DNA from: Sellimonas catena
GTDB taxonomy: Bacteria > Bacillota > Clostridia > Lachnospirales > Lachnospiraceae
Length of the DNA: 64,000 nucleotides
NCBI RefSeq assembly: GCF_045063725.1
Contig: NZ_CP173695.1
Direction: 5' to 3' (one strand)
Numbering within the stretch: position 1 is the stretch's first letter; each line of letters opens with the position of its first letter. The translations under genes were made by a program, and so were the position numbers. Shown here piece by piece: positions 34,147-42,436 of this stretch. The notes beneath the pieces were generated by a model, which saw only the letters and a program-made list of their open reading frames with translations, made no database searches and was not told the origin of the DNA.

Positions 34147-35459
34147 TATTCTGCATCCTTTCCATGTTCATTTTGCATGGAAGCAAACACTTCCTCCCGT
34201 ACCTGTTCGCAGGAAATCTGGTGTACTCTTGCAAGCCTGGATACATCGTCAAATTCCGGTTTCATATGAGTCACGCCATATCCACTGGCTTTTTTGACTC
34301 TCACCGTCCCCCATTTGGTCTCCACTTCGCTGATTTCCGGCTTCAGAAAGTACTTCCGGCATCTGCGGATCCGAAGCCCATTTGTAGTTGTCTGCGCCAG
34401 GATATGCCGTGCCATCTCTTCTTCCTTTTCCGGATCACAGAGAACTGTCAGAACATGTCCTGATCTTCCTTTTTTCATGGTTCCCGCAACCGTATAGACA
34501 TCCAGTGCACCAAGCTCCAGAAGTCTTGTGCAGGCAAAGGCAAGGGTTTCCGGCGTCATATCGTCAATATTGCATACCAGTTCCGTAATCATGGAGCCGC
34601 CCTCTTCCTCCGTTTCTCCCAGAAAAGCACGAACGCAGTTTGCCTGTTCAAACTGTTTGGTGCCGATTCCGATTCCCGTTTTCGCAATTTTCATCATCGG
34701 CATTTCCGCAAATTGATCCGCAAAATGTGTCAGAAGCGCTGCTCCGGTCGGGGTACAAAGCTCACCCTGAACCGTTCCGGCATAGACCGGAACACCTGCA
34801 AGCAGATTCGCCGTAGCAGGAGCCGGAACCGGCATAATGCCGTGGGCACAACGCACCGTTCCCTTTCCTACATGTACAGGCGATACAATCACCTTGTCCA
34901 GATGAAGCAGGAACATGGCGTAGCAGACACCTGTCACATCCGCCACTGCATCCAAAGCACCCACTTCATGAAAATGGATTTCCTCCACCGGACAGCCATG
35001 TGCTTTGGATTCCGCGTCCGCAATAGCAGAATAAACGGATTTTGCGTGATTCTTAACCTCTGCCGGAAGTTCCAGATGTTCAATCAGGTCCGCAATATAT
35101 CCCGGAGCTGCGTGGTGATGAGAATGTCCATGATGATGGTCATGAGAATGATCATGGTCGTGGCTGTGATGATGGTCATCGTGGTGATGCTCCTCATGAT
35201 GGTGTTCCCCGTCATGTTCATGATGATGATCATGACCGCCGACAGCTTCTTCTTCTCCGTGCACTATTACTTTCATGTGAGTTCCGCTGATACCGCAGGT
35301 GGATCCATTTTCAGCTTCCACCCGGACATCCGACAGCCCCAGATGATTCATTGTGTGCAGAAATGCTTCTTTCTCTTTATCCTCCAGAAGTTCGTATAAT
35401 GCAGCCATCAGCATATCTCCGGCTGCTCCCATATTACATTCGATATAAAGTGTTCTCAT
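34146..35459 (-). CDS. larC: Nickel-pincer cofactor biosynthesis protein LarC, His-rich
   Basis: A 437-residue cyclometallase that inserts nickel into the pincer nucleotide using CTP. The N-terminal YIECNMGAAGDMLMAAL is typical. Residues 76-116 contain 25 histidines in 41 residues, a probable nickel-storage or delivery loop. The gene is a single continuous frame, unlike the larC1/larC2 split by programmed frameshift in Lactiplantibacillus. Stop and start codons overlap those of the next and previous genes (TAATG on both sides). Confidence 0.95.
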   Translation of the reverse strand: MRTLYIECNMGAAGDMLMAALYELLEDKEKEAFLHTMNHLGLSDVRVEAENGSTCGISGTHMKVIVHGEEEAVGGHDHHHEHDGEHHHEEHHHDDHHHSHDHDHSHDHHHGHSHHHAAPGYIADLIEHLELPAEVKNHAKSVYSAIADAESKAHGCPVEEIHFHEVGALDAVADVTGVCYAMFLLHLDKVIVSPVHVGKGTVRCAHGIMPVPAPATANLLAGVPVYAGTVQGELCTPTGAALLTHFADQFAEMPMMKIAKTGIGIGTKQFEQANCVRAFLGETEEEGGSMITELVCNIDDMTPETLAFACTRLLELGALDVYTVAGTMKKGRSGHVLTVLCDPEKEEEMARHILAQTTTNGLRIRRCRKYFLKPEISEVETKWGTVRVKKASGYGVTHMKPEFDDVSRLARVHQISCEQVREEVFASMQNEHGKDAE

Positions 35460-36223
35460 TACTCTTCCTCCAATCCTTCCATCTGATTGATTCTGCTGGC
35501 AAGATATCCTGCTCCGAATCCATTATCAATGTTGACGACACTGCACCCGGAGGCGCAGGAATTCAGCATGGACAGCAGCGCAGACAATCCCCCAAAGCTG
35601 GCGCCGTATCCGACGCTGGTCGGCACCGCAATCACCGGACAGTCCACCAATCCACCGATGACAGACGCCAGAGCACCTTCCATTCCCGCCACGGCAACAA
35701 TGCATCTGGCGCTCATCAGGTCGTCCAGATGGGATAACAGCCTGTGAAGGCCTGCCACCCCAACGTCATACAGGCGGACAACATGATTTCCCAGGACTTC
35801 CGCGGTCAGAGCCGCTTCTTCTGCCACCGGGATATCGCTGGTTCCTCCGGTTGCGACAACGATACGCCCCCTCTTTTTATGTTCCGCCGGATAGGCAATG
35901 GCAAGCCTTGCATCCGCATGGTAATCAAGGGGAATCGAATCCGGAAGCTGATTTACGGTTTCCTGGCTGACTCGGGTAATCAGGATGTTCCGGCATCCCC
36001 GGTTTCCCATAGCCTGAACGATCCCTGCGATCTGCTCCGGTGTTTTGCCTGCCCCGTAAATGACTTCTGCCGCGCCCTGCCGGACACTGCGGTGCAGATC
36101 GATTTTGGCATAGTCCAGATCTTCAAATGGTGCTTCTTTTAACTGTAACAACGCCTGCTCCGGTTCCGTCGTGCCGTCTGCCACACTCCGAAGCAACTGT
36201 AAAATATCATATTTATTATCCAT
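35459..36223 (-). CDS. larB: Pyridinium-3,5-biscarboxylic acid mononucleotide synthase LarB
   Basis: A 254-residue carboxylase/hydrolase that turns nicotinate adenine dinucleotide into the dicarboxylated mononucleotide, the first step of the pincer cofactor. The C-terminal PurE-like core shows VATGGTSDIPVAEEAALTAE, RCIVAVAGMEGALASVIGGL and SVGYGASFGGLSALLSML. Located between larE and larC. Confidence 0.96.
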   Translation of the reverse strand: MDNKYDILQLLRSVADGTTEPEQALLQLKEAPFEDLDYAKIDLHRSVRQGAAEVIYGAGKTPEQIAGIVQAMGNRGCRNILITRVSQETVNQLPDSIPLDYHADARLAIAYPAEHKKRGRIVVATGGTSDIPVAEEAALTAEVLGNHVVRLYDVGVAGLHRLLSHLDDLMSARCIVAVAGMEGALASVIGGLVDCPVIAVPTSVGYGASFGGLSALLSMLNSCASGCSVVNIDNGFGAGYLASRINQMEGLEEE

Positions 36224-36245
36224 AATGCTCTCCTTCCCGATGATG

Positions 36246-37004
36246 TTATACTGATTTGGCCCGCGCTTCCAGATCCAGCAGGATGGATGAAAAGAACGGA
36301 CGAAGTATTGTCAGGATTTCTTCCCTTTTGGAAAACAGCAGGGGCATCTGTTCTTCTGTAATCTGAAGCCGGGCGCCGCCATCCTCCATCAGTCGGACAC
36401 GGAAATCATGAAATCCAAGGTTTGCCAACGCCGTCTCCGCTGTCTCTGCTTTCTTCAGAAGTTCCGGTGTAATGGCTGTTCCTGTCGGAATCCTTGTTGC
36501 GAGACAGGCGTAAGCCGGTTTTCTGCTTGTAAAGAGCCCTGCTTCTTCGGACAGACGCCGGACTTCGCTTTTGGAAATTCCACATTCCCGAAGGGGCGAA
36601 CGTACCTCAAGTTCCCGAATCGCCTGCATACCCGGACGGTCATCTGCATCGTCTGACGCATTGGTGCCATCCAGAAGGCAGAAGTATCCGTCTTTTCGCG
36701 CTGCCGCCCATAACTGTGTAAACAGCGCTCTTTTGCAGTAGTAACACCGCTTTGGTCCGTTTGCGGCTGCTTCCGGAACGGCAAGTATGTCCTTTTCCAG
36801 CACGGTCATTGGAATGTCCAGCGCTTCTACAACTCTGCGTGCGTCTTCCATTTCAAACTCCGGCTGAAAAGCCGTTTTCATATAATAAGCATGTACGTCG
36901 CAGCCATACTGCTTTGCCGCCCATAAAAGAAATGCCGAGTCTGTGCCACCGGAAAATGCCACGGCCGCTTTTGGCACTTCACAGAAAAACTCTTCCAAAG
37001 TCAT
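36246..37004 (-). CDS. larE: ATP-dependent sulfur transferase LarE
   Basis: A 252-residue PP-loop enzyme that converts the two carboxylates of the cofactor precursor into thiocarboxylates. The PP-loop is SGGTDS at 18-23. Cysteines at 87 and 90 (RCYYCKR) and 167 (YACLATR) are present. The single-cysteine lactobacillar enzyme sacrifices its own sulfur, whereas three-cysteine LarE proteins carry a [4Fe-4S] cluster; this one has the three-cysteine pattern. Twenty-two bp before larB. Confidence 0.95.
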   Translation of the reverse strand: MTLEEFFCEVPKAAVAFSGGTDSAFLLWAAKQYGCDVHAYYMKTAFQPEFEMEDARRVVEALDIPMTVLEKDILAVPEAAANGPKRCYYCKRALFTQLWAAARKDGYFCLLDGTNASDDADDRPGMQAIRELEVRSPLRECGISKSEVRRLSEEAGLFTSRKPAYACLATRIPTGTAITPELLKKAETAETALANLGFHDFRVRLMEDGGARLQITEEQMPLLFSKREEILTILRPFFSSILLDLEARAKSV

Positions 37005-37215
37005 CTATTATTTCCTCCTTTTCGACAAAAAAGAAGATATCCGCCTTCTTCTGAAAGCAGATACCTTCCTGGTATCAAAATTTCTATTCTGTATTTTAAT
37101 TCGTAATTTTTACTGCAAAATTTCTGCTCTATCAGTCGATTGCCAGTAATGCCGTTTCTCTGTCATATGGCACTGATCCGCTTCTGCCGATCATTCCGGC
37201 TTCCTGCCGGATTAG
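37005..37215. other. Gap between DUF3842 and larE
   Basis: AT-rich and without a gene. A weak stem AAGAAG/CTTCTT (37029-37048) followed on the minus strand by six T could be a partial terminator, so larE may depend on read-through or its own promoter. No recognisable riboswitch was seen. Confidence 0.35.
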
Positions 37216-37623
37216 TTAGTCTATCAGTGTACCCAGAATCTCAACTGCATTCTGTACATTTTTCGTCATAGAGAGGTCTGTAACGCCGACAATGATATTG
37301 TCGCACAGATTCACCGGAATCAGTATCCGTTTTGCACGGCTTTGTCCGACAGCCTGCGCCATAGCCGGGGTGATCTCCCCAAGCATGGAATCTGCAATCA
37401 CAATTCCCACCGGCCCTATGATCACATCTGCCCTGCGGCATGCAACGATCACAGAATTCTCTCCCGTGGCCGCCTGCGTTGCCCCGGCACGAAGCATGGC
37501 ATTGGTCGCTGCACTGTTTGCCCCTATTGCAATGATCTCAATGTCCGGATACCGGTCTTTGACTGCGCTTACCAGCTGACGGCCAAGTCCGCCGCCCTGG
37601 CCATCTATGATTACCAGATTCAA
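37216..37623 (-). CDS. DUF3842 family protein at the head of the lar operon
   Basis: A 135-residue protein of the DUF3842 family, with no known function. It opens with MNLVIIDGQGGGLGRQLV, a glycine-rich nucleotide-binding turn, and reads like a small Rossmann fold (strands around IEIIAIGAN, VIVACRRADVIIGPVGI, RILIPVNLC). It is on the same strand as larE, 211 bp upstream, so it is probably in or next to the same transcription unit. A nickel or nucleotide-related role is inferred only from position. Confidence 0.85.
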   Translation of the reverse strand: MNLVIIDGQGGGLGRQLVSAVKDRYPDIEIIAIGANSAATNAMLRAGATQAATGENSVIVACRRADVIIGPVGIVIADSMLGEITPAMAQAVGQSRAKRILIPVNLCDNIIVGVTDLSMTKNVQNAVEILGTLID

Positions 37624-37659
37624 GTCTGTTCCTCCCTCATGTTTCCATCAATAAATTAC

Positions 37660-37671
37660 AACTATATAGTT
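37660..37671. promoter_or_regulatory. Perfect palindrome upstream of DUF3842
   Basis: AACTATATAGTT, 12 bp, lies 37 bp before the DUF3842 start in the expected promoter region of the nickel module. It may be an operator or simply part of an AT-rich -10 region. Confidence 0.35.
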
Positions 37672-37732
37672 TAAACGATTTTGGGAAATTTTGCAATTTT
37701 TATTTAGAAAAGCCTCCTCTTTCTTTTACCAA

Positions 37733-38551
37733 TTATTCATTTTGTTCTGCTGCTTCTTTTTCCTGCAGCAGTTCATCCTCTTCGTAGGCCTTATGATCCC
37801 GTGGATCCAGCAGATATTTCATGAACTCGCGGTCAGTATATTCCGTTTCCAGAAATTCGCTGAAGCATGGGTAAATCAGGTCGTGGAATCCTTTTTCAAA
37901 AAGGTAATCTTCCAGATTTCCTTTGTAATCAGCGTCCTCTTCCCGCTTCTGACGCCACGTATCTGCTGTTTCAGACAATTCCTGTAATGTGATACCATGA
38001 GTAAACATCCACCACATCTGAAACTTTGCATATGCTTTCTTCCGAAAAGCTTCCCGCTCGGACGGCTCCTCCTCACGTGTTTCGTAGTGTTTTAAAATCT
38101 CCCGATTCCGTGCTGTATCCAGGTAATAACGCTCGAAGCCTTTTCCGAGATTGAGATCACGGATCATGACAACTCCGTCCATCTCCGCAAAGCGGACAGC
38201 ATCTTCCAAAGACATGTCTGCATCAGCGGATGTATTAATAAACTTTGCTCCATACTGATCCGTATCTATTACGTAATGTGTCGGTCTCGCCCAGAAAGCT
38301 TCCATCAGTATCTGTACTTTCTCCGCGATGATTTCTGCTCTTCTGTCTGTATTTCCATATTTAGATCCGACTCTGTTGCGGACCCGGACATAGGCGTATC
38401 CGAGAAGTGCCTCCTTGTTTGGAGCCAGTGTCCCGATGATTTTTTTCAGTGCTCTGTTGGCACAGACTCTTTCCCCTTTCGTAATCTCGTCCTGAATCTG
38501 TAACAGTCCCTGTTTGACAAATTCATATGTATTTCTGGTAAATCTTTGCAT
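37733..38551 (-). CDS. Hypothetical 272-residue soluble protein
   Basis: I do not recognise this protein. It has no signal peptide or membrane helix, is rich in charged and aromatic residues, and ends in an acidic tail (EEDELLQEKEAAEQNE). Segments such as KYGNTDRRAEIIAEKVQILMEAFW and GITLQELSETADTWRQKR suggest a mostly helical fold. It stands alone between the lar module and the toxin-antitoxin pair, on the same strand as both. The start MQRFTRNTYEF follows GGGGGAAGC. Confidence 0.75.
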   Translation of the reverse strand: MQRFTRNTYEFVKQGLLQIQDEITKGERVCANRALKKIIGTLAPNKEALLGYAYVRVRNRVGSKYGNTDRRAEIIAEKVQILMEAFWARPTHYVIDTDQYGAKFINTSADADMSLEDAVRFAEMDGVVMIRDLNLGKGFERYYLDTARNREILKHYETREEEPSEREAFRKKAYAKFQMWWMFTHGITLQELSETADTWRQKREEDADYKGNLEDYLFEKGFHDLIYPCFSEFLETEYTDREFMKYLLDPRDHKAYEEDELLQEKEAAEQNE

Positions 38552-38609
38552 GTTGCTTCCCCCTGTTTATCTAAATGTATTCCTTCTATAACGAAAATAT
38601 GAAGTGAAA

Positions 38610-38870
38610 TCAATCATCGTGAAAACGACAGGAAAGAATGTAGATATTGTCATCGTCCATGCAATATACCAGCCTGTCTTTATCATTGATCCGGCGGCTC
38701 CAGCAACCTTCCATCCTGCCTGTCAGGGGCTCAGGTTTACCGATTCCGGTAGTTCCGTTTTCACAGATATCCGCAATAAGCAGATTGATCTTTTTCAGTA
38801 TTTCCCGGTCGTTTTGCTTCTGAAAAAGATAGTCTTTCCACCCATTTTCCGTAAAATGCTTATTCTTCAT
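38610..38870 (-). CDS. yoeB: Toxin of the YoeB/Txe family
   Basis: An 86-residue ribosome-dependent mRNA interferase. Family features are WKDYLFQKQNDREILKKIN near the start, PEPLTGRMEGCWSRRIND, and the C-terminal RLVYCMDDDNIYILSCRFHDD with the catalytic region ending in the conserved His before the terminus. It overlaps the antitoxin gene by 11 bp, which gives coupled, antitoxin-first synthesis. Confidence 0.95.
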   Translation of the reverse strand: MKNKHFTENGWKDYLFQKQNDREILKKINLLIADICENGTTGIGKPEPLTGRMEGCWSRRINDKDRLVYCMDDDNIYILSCRFHDD

Positions 38871-39138
38871 CTTCTGCCATTCCGATCAGATCATGGATCT
38901 GTTCGTTTCCCCTTTTCAACTGTCCGGCCGATTCCAGCAGCCATCTGTAGTTGGATTCCTTCGCAGTCAGATGCATGTTTTCCAGCATATTATTGTACAT
39001 TTCCTCGGAAATCATTACAACATTCCGGTTTTTCTTTCGGGTGATGATAAGTGTCTCGTAATCATCAGTCACTCTGTCCATACATTCTTTCAGATTGTTC
39101 CGCAATTCTGTGTAGTTTATTGCAAGCACACTTTTCAC
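38860..39138 (-). CDS. yefM: Antitoxin of the YefM/Phd family
   Basis: A 92-residue antitoxin. The N-terminal DNA-binding part (AINYTELRNNLKECMDRV) and EETLIITRKK-like beta hairpin (YETLIITRKKNRNVVMIS) are typical. The C-terminal part would wrap the YoeB toxin. YefM represses its own operon, and the upstream region carries matching TGTACA-type sites. Confidence 0.94.
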   Translation of the reverse strand: MKSVLAINYTELRNNLKECMDRVTDDYETLIITRKKNRNVVMISEEMYNNMLENMHLTAKESNYRWLLESAGQLKRGNEQIHDLIGMAEDEE

Positions 39139-39149
39139 TGTCCTTTCAA

Positions 39150-39198
39150 GTACAAAATATTGTACTTGTATTATAGTATATGTACATCATGTCGTCAA
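39150..39198 (-). promoter_or_regulatory. yefM-yoeB promoter with two TGTACA-type operators
   Basis: On the minus strand: TTGACG (39198-39193), 17 bp, TATAAT (39175-39170). TGTACA (39181-39186) sits in the spacer, and GTACAAAATATTGTAC (39150-39165), a near-perfect dyad, lies just after the -10. YefM operators in other bacteria are built on the TGTACA core. Confidence 0.8.
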
Positions 39199-39290
39199 CA
39201 CAGGAAAAGAATTCCTGAAATCAGTTTTCCAGAGTATAAAAAGGCCGAAGATCACTCTTCGACCCCTGATTTTTTCGGTTGTATGCCGGC

Positions 39291-40592
39291 TCACCGTGCG
39301 GATTTGGCATTCGGATAAATCTTCTCCATTCTGGCATCGTCAAATCTGGTATCAATCAGTTTTTCAACGGCATTGTCCGGTGTATCACCTTGTGCTCTCT
39401 GGTCGTATCTTACAAGAGCAGCGGCTGATACAACCATATTCGCTGCCATAAACAGGATAAGACACCATGTAACAATATATCCTGTGAGTTTTGGTATCTT
39501 TTCGATCCAGTCGGATATACGGGGATACAGTACCTTGATCCATATTACTGCAGCGATTCCCCAGAAGAAACAGTAAAGCAGGTTAATTCGCCCGCCCAGA
39601 TTAAAAGGAATGCCACTGTAATCCCAGAATACTTTTCCGAAAAACAATTCGGCGAAAACACTGCACAGGTACTCATAAGCGCCGCCCAGAAACGTGCCGA
39701 CCATAAAAAGATACCGGTCCGGCTTCTCTCTGTCCTTATGTAAAAGAATTGTTGCCGCAACAATCGCCATTCCCCAGATGATACTGAACGGCCCCCATAC
39801 AAGGCTGCTCCGGCTCATCCATACTCCTGCTGTAATCCGGCAGAAAATGGTCTCAACCAGATCCCCGTGGAGCGAACCGATAACGAACAGCCAGAACAGT
39901 TTGTAAAATCCGCATCCCTCGGCAAACCGTCCTTCTTTCTCAGCTTCTTCTCTTGCCACCTGGATCAGAGGATAAGCTTTTTCCATTCTTCGCTCTACAT
40001 GGCCGACAATCAGCGCCGTGAATTTTCCCGTAACAACTGCCACTTTCCGGTTCCAGCGGACTGCGGCTTTTGTCGGCCTGCCAATGCGCAGCGCCGCCGC
40101 CGATGACACAGACATATCAACAATAATTCCGACAAAGGCGATACCAACCAGTATATTCCCAAACGGCCTGGGGATAAGATGAAACAGCCTGGTGAAATCT
40201 TCATCTCCGAATTTGACTGCCAGTACACCAAGAACTCCCCAGAGAACGCTGTACTGCAGACAGATATATCCGTCAAAATTCCATTTTTTATCGGAATAGT
40301 CCCACCATTTGCGCTGATTCATCCGTTCCAGAATTTTACCGGCAAACCATTCGATCGTCGTAGCAATTATCATGCATCCGAGAAACAGGAAAAACGGCTG
40401 ATTTTCCAGATCTTCCAGAGAAATGATCATGATCAATGCTGCTGTTCCGTATATAAAACAAAACGGTCCTGAAGAAAATCCCCGGTTTACAAATTTCTTT
40501 TTCCGTATGGTTCCGACAATTGTCTCTATGAACCATCCCAGAAAGGAATAGATCAGTACCAGCCATATAAGCTCCGAAAATGTATAATGCAT
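39291..40592 (-). CDS. Membrane protein with two tandem CmpB-type (PF06541) domains
   Basis: A 433-residue protein with about ten or more helices. The family, often labelled putative ABC transporter permease, appears twice: residues 5-170 (LGWFIETIVGTIRKKKFVNRG then WDYSDKKWNFDGYICLQYS) and about 235-390 (LVETIFCRITAG then WDYSGIPFNLGGRINLLYCF). The WDYS-(N)F-G motif in both halves shows internal duplication. No ATPase partner is adjacent, so transport is unproven. It overlaps nothing and is followed at once by a gene-free 150 bp to the toxin system promoter. Confidence 0.85.
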   Translation of the reverse strand: MHYTFSELIWLVLIYSFLGWFIETIVGTIRKKKFVNRGFSSGPFCFIYGTAALIMIISLEDLENQPFFLFLGCMIIATTIEWFAGKILERMNQRKWWDYSDKKWNFDGYICLQYSVLWGVLGVLAVKFGDEDFTRLFHLIPRPFGNILVGIAFVGIIVDMSVSSAAALRIGRPTKAAVRWNRKVAVVTGKFTALIVGHVERRMEKAYPLIQVAREEAEKEGRFAEGCGFYKLFWLFVIGSLHGDLVETIFCRITAGVWMSRSSLVWGPFSIIWGMAIVAATILLHKDREKPDRYLFMVGTFLGGAYEYLCSVFAELFFGKVFWDYSGIPFNLGGRINLLYCFFWGIAAVIWIKVLYPRISDWIEKIPKLTGYIVTWCLILFMAANMVVSAAALVRYDQRAQGDTPDNAVEKLIDTRFDDARMEKIYPNAKSAR

Positions 40593-40613
40593 AATTACTC
40601 CTGCTGTCTTATT

Positions 40614-41480
40614 TTATCTTTTGTATTCCTGCTCTATATATTCTTCCAGTGCATCAATCCATGTCGGCATCTTATGTATGCCGAGTACCGTAATCAGAAA
40701 ATTGTCAAGTACTGTAAAAGTCGGTCTTGCAGAACAGTATTCAGCTTTTCTGGTCGGTACAGGGATTACCCTGACATCTTTTTCCGCAATCCTTACAATC
40801 TCTTTTGCGAATTCGTACCGGTTGCAGACACCGCTGCATGTCACATGGTAGGTCCCGTATTCTTCTGTATTGATCAGTTTCAGCATAAATGCCGCCAGTG
40901 CATTGGCACTGGTCGGTGAACCGTACTGATCATCGGAGATATAGAGTTCTGTCTTTGTTTCAATTGCTTTTAAAATCTGATTGACAAAATTTGCATCACT
41001 TCCGCGCCCAAAGACCCAGTTGCTCCGGATAATGAAATGGTCATGCGCAAATTCCTTGACATAATTTTCTCCTGCAAGTTTGCTTCTTCCATAAACTGTC
41101 ATCGGATCCGTCTCATCAAATTCATGGTACGGCACCTGACGGATCCCGTTAAACACGTCATCCGTTGACAACAGGAGAATTCTGGCCTGAACTTTAGATG
41201 CTGCAATCGCAAGATTTCTTGCACCGATCGCATTAACTTTATAGGCGTATTCCGGCGATTCTTCACATGTCCCGACGTTTGTGACCGCAGCGCAGTCAAA
41301 AATCACATCCGGCCTTTTTTCCTTTGCAAAGTCGATAACCTGATTTAAATTTGTCACATCGACCTCTTCGATATCTGTGTTGATAATCTCAGCGTCCGGC
41401 TGATACTGCTTTGCCATATCATTAAGCGCGCATCCAAGCTGTCCGGCCGCTCCTGCAATCCATATTTTCATCTTCTTCAC
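40614..41480 (-). CDS. dTDP-4-dehydrorhamnose reductase-like SDR protein
   Basis: A 288-residue extended SDR of the RmlD type. The NAD(P)-binding turn is IAGAAGQLGCAL near residue 8; the catalytic Tyr-x-x-x-Lys is YGRSKLAGE near 128, with STDDVF before it. No other rhamnose genes are near, so the natural substrate may differ from dTDP-sugar. It lies 9 bp after coaD. Confidence 0.85.
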   Translation of the reverse strand: MKKMKIWIAGAAGQLGCALNDMAKQYQPDAEIINTDIEEVDVTNLNQVIDFAKEKRPDVIFDCAAVTNVGTCEESPEYAYKVNAIGARNLAIAASKVQARILLLSTDDVFNGIRQVPYHEFDETDPMTVYGRSKLAGENYVKEFAHDHFIIRSNWVFGRGSDANFVNQILKAIETKTELYISDDQYGSPTSANALAAFMLKLINTEEYGTYHVTCSGVCNRYEFAKEIVRIAEKDVRVIPVPTRKAEYCSARPTFTVLDNFLITVLGIHKMPTWIDALEEYIEQEYKR

Positions 41481-41489
41481 CTGATTTCT

Positions 41490-41987
41490 CTACTGTTGTG
41501 TATTTCCTGCTTCCGGATATTTCGCTTTTAATGCTCTGGAAACAACCTTAGGAACATATCTGTCTGTATCGGAGCCATAATATGCAAACTCTTTTACCAG
41601 TGTAGAACTTAAAAAGGCATATTCCAGACTTGTCGTAAAGAACATGGTATCAATCTCATTGTCCACACTGTGGTTGATCTGTGCCAACTGCATTTCATAT
41701 TCAAAATCCGTAACGGCCCGAAGTCCACGGATAATCAGTCTTGCATGGTTCTGCTTTGCAAACTCGACGGTCAGGCCTTCAAATGCCTTTACTGTTACAT
41801 TCGGGAAATCTTTTGTCACTTCCTGAAGAAGCTGCAGACGCTCCTCCATGGTAAAAAGCGGTGTCTTTTTCTGGTTGACAAGGACGCCGATAATGAGTTC
41901 ATCTACGACTTTTGCCGCCCTTGTGATGATATCCAGATGTCCGAATGTAACCGGGTCAAAACTGCCTGGATATACTGCTTTAATCAT
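41490..41987 (-). CDS. coaD: Phosphopantetheine adenylyltransferase
   Basis: A 165-residue enzyme for the fourth step of coenzyme A synthesis. AVYPGSFDPVTFGHLDI at residues 4-20 holds the nucleotidyl-transferase (T/H)xGH motif, and RGLRAVTDFEYE is the phosphopantetheine-binding signature. Length is standard. Confidence 0.97.
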   Translation of the reverse strand: MIKAVYPGSFDPVTFGHLDIITRAAKVVDELIIGVLVNQKKTPLFTMEERLQLLQEVTKDFPNVTVKAFEGLTVEFAKQNHARLIIRGLRAVTDFEYEMQLAQINHSVDNEIDTMFFTTSLEYAFLSSTLVKEFAYYGSDTDRYVPKVVSRALKAKYPEAGNTQQ

Positions 41988-42027
41988 CTGTATTCCTCAT
42001 TTCATGAAAATTTCTTCAATAACTATA

Positions 42028-42366
42028 CTACAAAATACCGGTCAGGTCAAACTGTTTCACGGATGGAAGGGAAAACGGCGCCTGTATCTGACGGAGAATC
42101 TCTGTCCTTTGCGGAACAGACGAAGGAAGCTTCTCATAATCCAGAGAAAGGAAGCCTGCAAACAGCAGAATACTGATGACAATCCGGACTCCTAATGTTC
42201 CGGTCTGACGCGTTTCCTGTTCCGGATAGATGCTTCCGTAAGCCGCGCGGTATCTCGGGTGGACTGCCGGTGCATGAAGGGGCGACTCCGCCGGATTCTC
42301 CTCCCTTGCCCGCATCTGCTCCAGTGCCTCTTTTCTCTTTCTTTCCCGGCTGTCATTCAAAACCAT
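42028..42366 (-). CDS. Small hypothetical protein with one membrane helix
   Basis: A 112-residue protein not recognised. The N-terminal 55 residues are charged and cytoplasmic in character, one helix spans about 58-76 (TLGVRIVISILLFAGFLSL), and a short outer tail follows. It lies between coaD and the his terminator, on the same strand as coaD. Start MVLNDSRERKRKEA is preceded by GGAGGTGTATGG. Confidence 0.65.
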   Translation of the reverse strand: MVLNDSRERKRKEALEQMRAREENPAESPLHAPAVHPRYRAAYGSIYPEQETRQTGTLGVRIVISILLFAGFLSLDYEKLPSSVPQRTEILRQIQAPFSLPSVKQFDLTGIL

Positions 42367-42386
42367 ACACCTCCGTATTGCCGTCT

Positions 42387-42426
42387 AAAAAAGACAGGAT
42401 ATATAATCATAATATACCCTGTCTTT
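42387..42426 (-). terminator. Terminator of the histidine cluster
   Basis: AAAGACAGG (42390-42398) pairs with CCTGTCTTT (42418-42426), with an AT-rich inner stem. On the minus strand it is followed by TTTTTTAG, ending transcripts that run through hisIE, which stops at 42437. Confidence 0.85.
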
Positions 42427-42436
42427 CCAAAGTATG

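Noticed and set aside
34713..35399. Long open frame on the plus strand opposite larC
   Set aside because: It is the complement of the His-rich and Gly/Ala-rich coding sequence of larC, gives a Met/Val-rich run with no ribosome binding site, and larC is certain.
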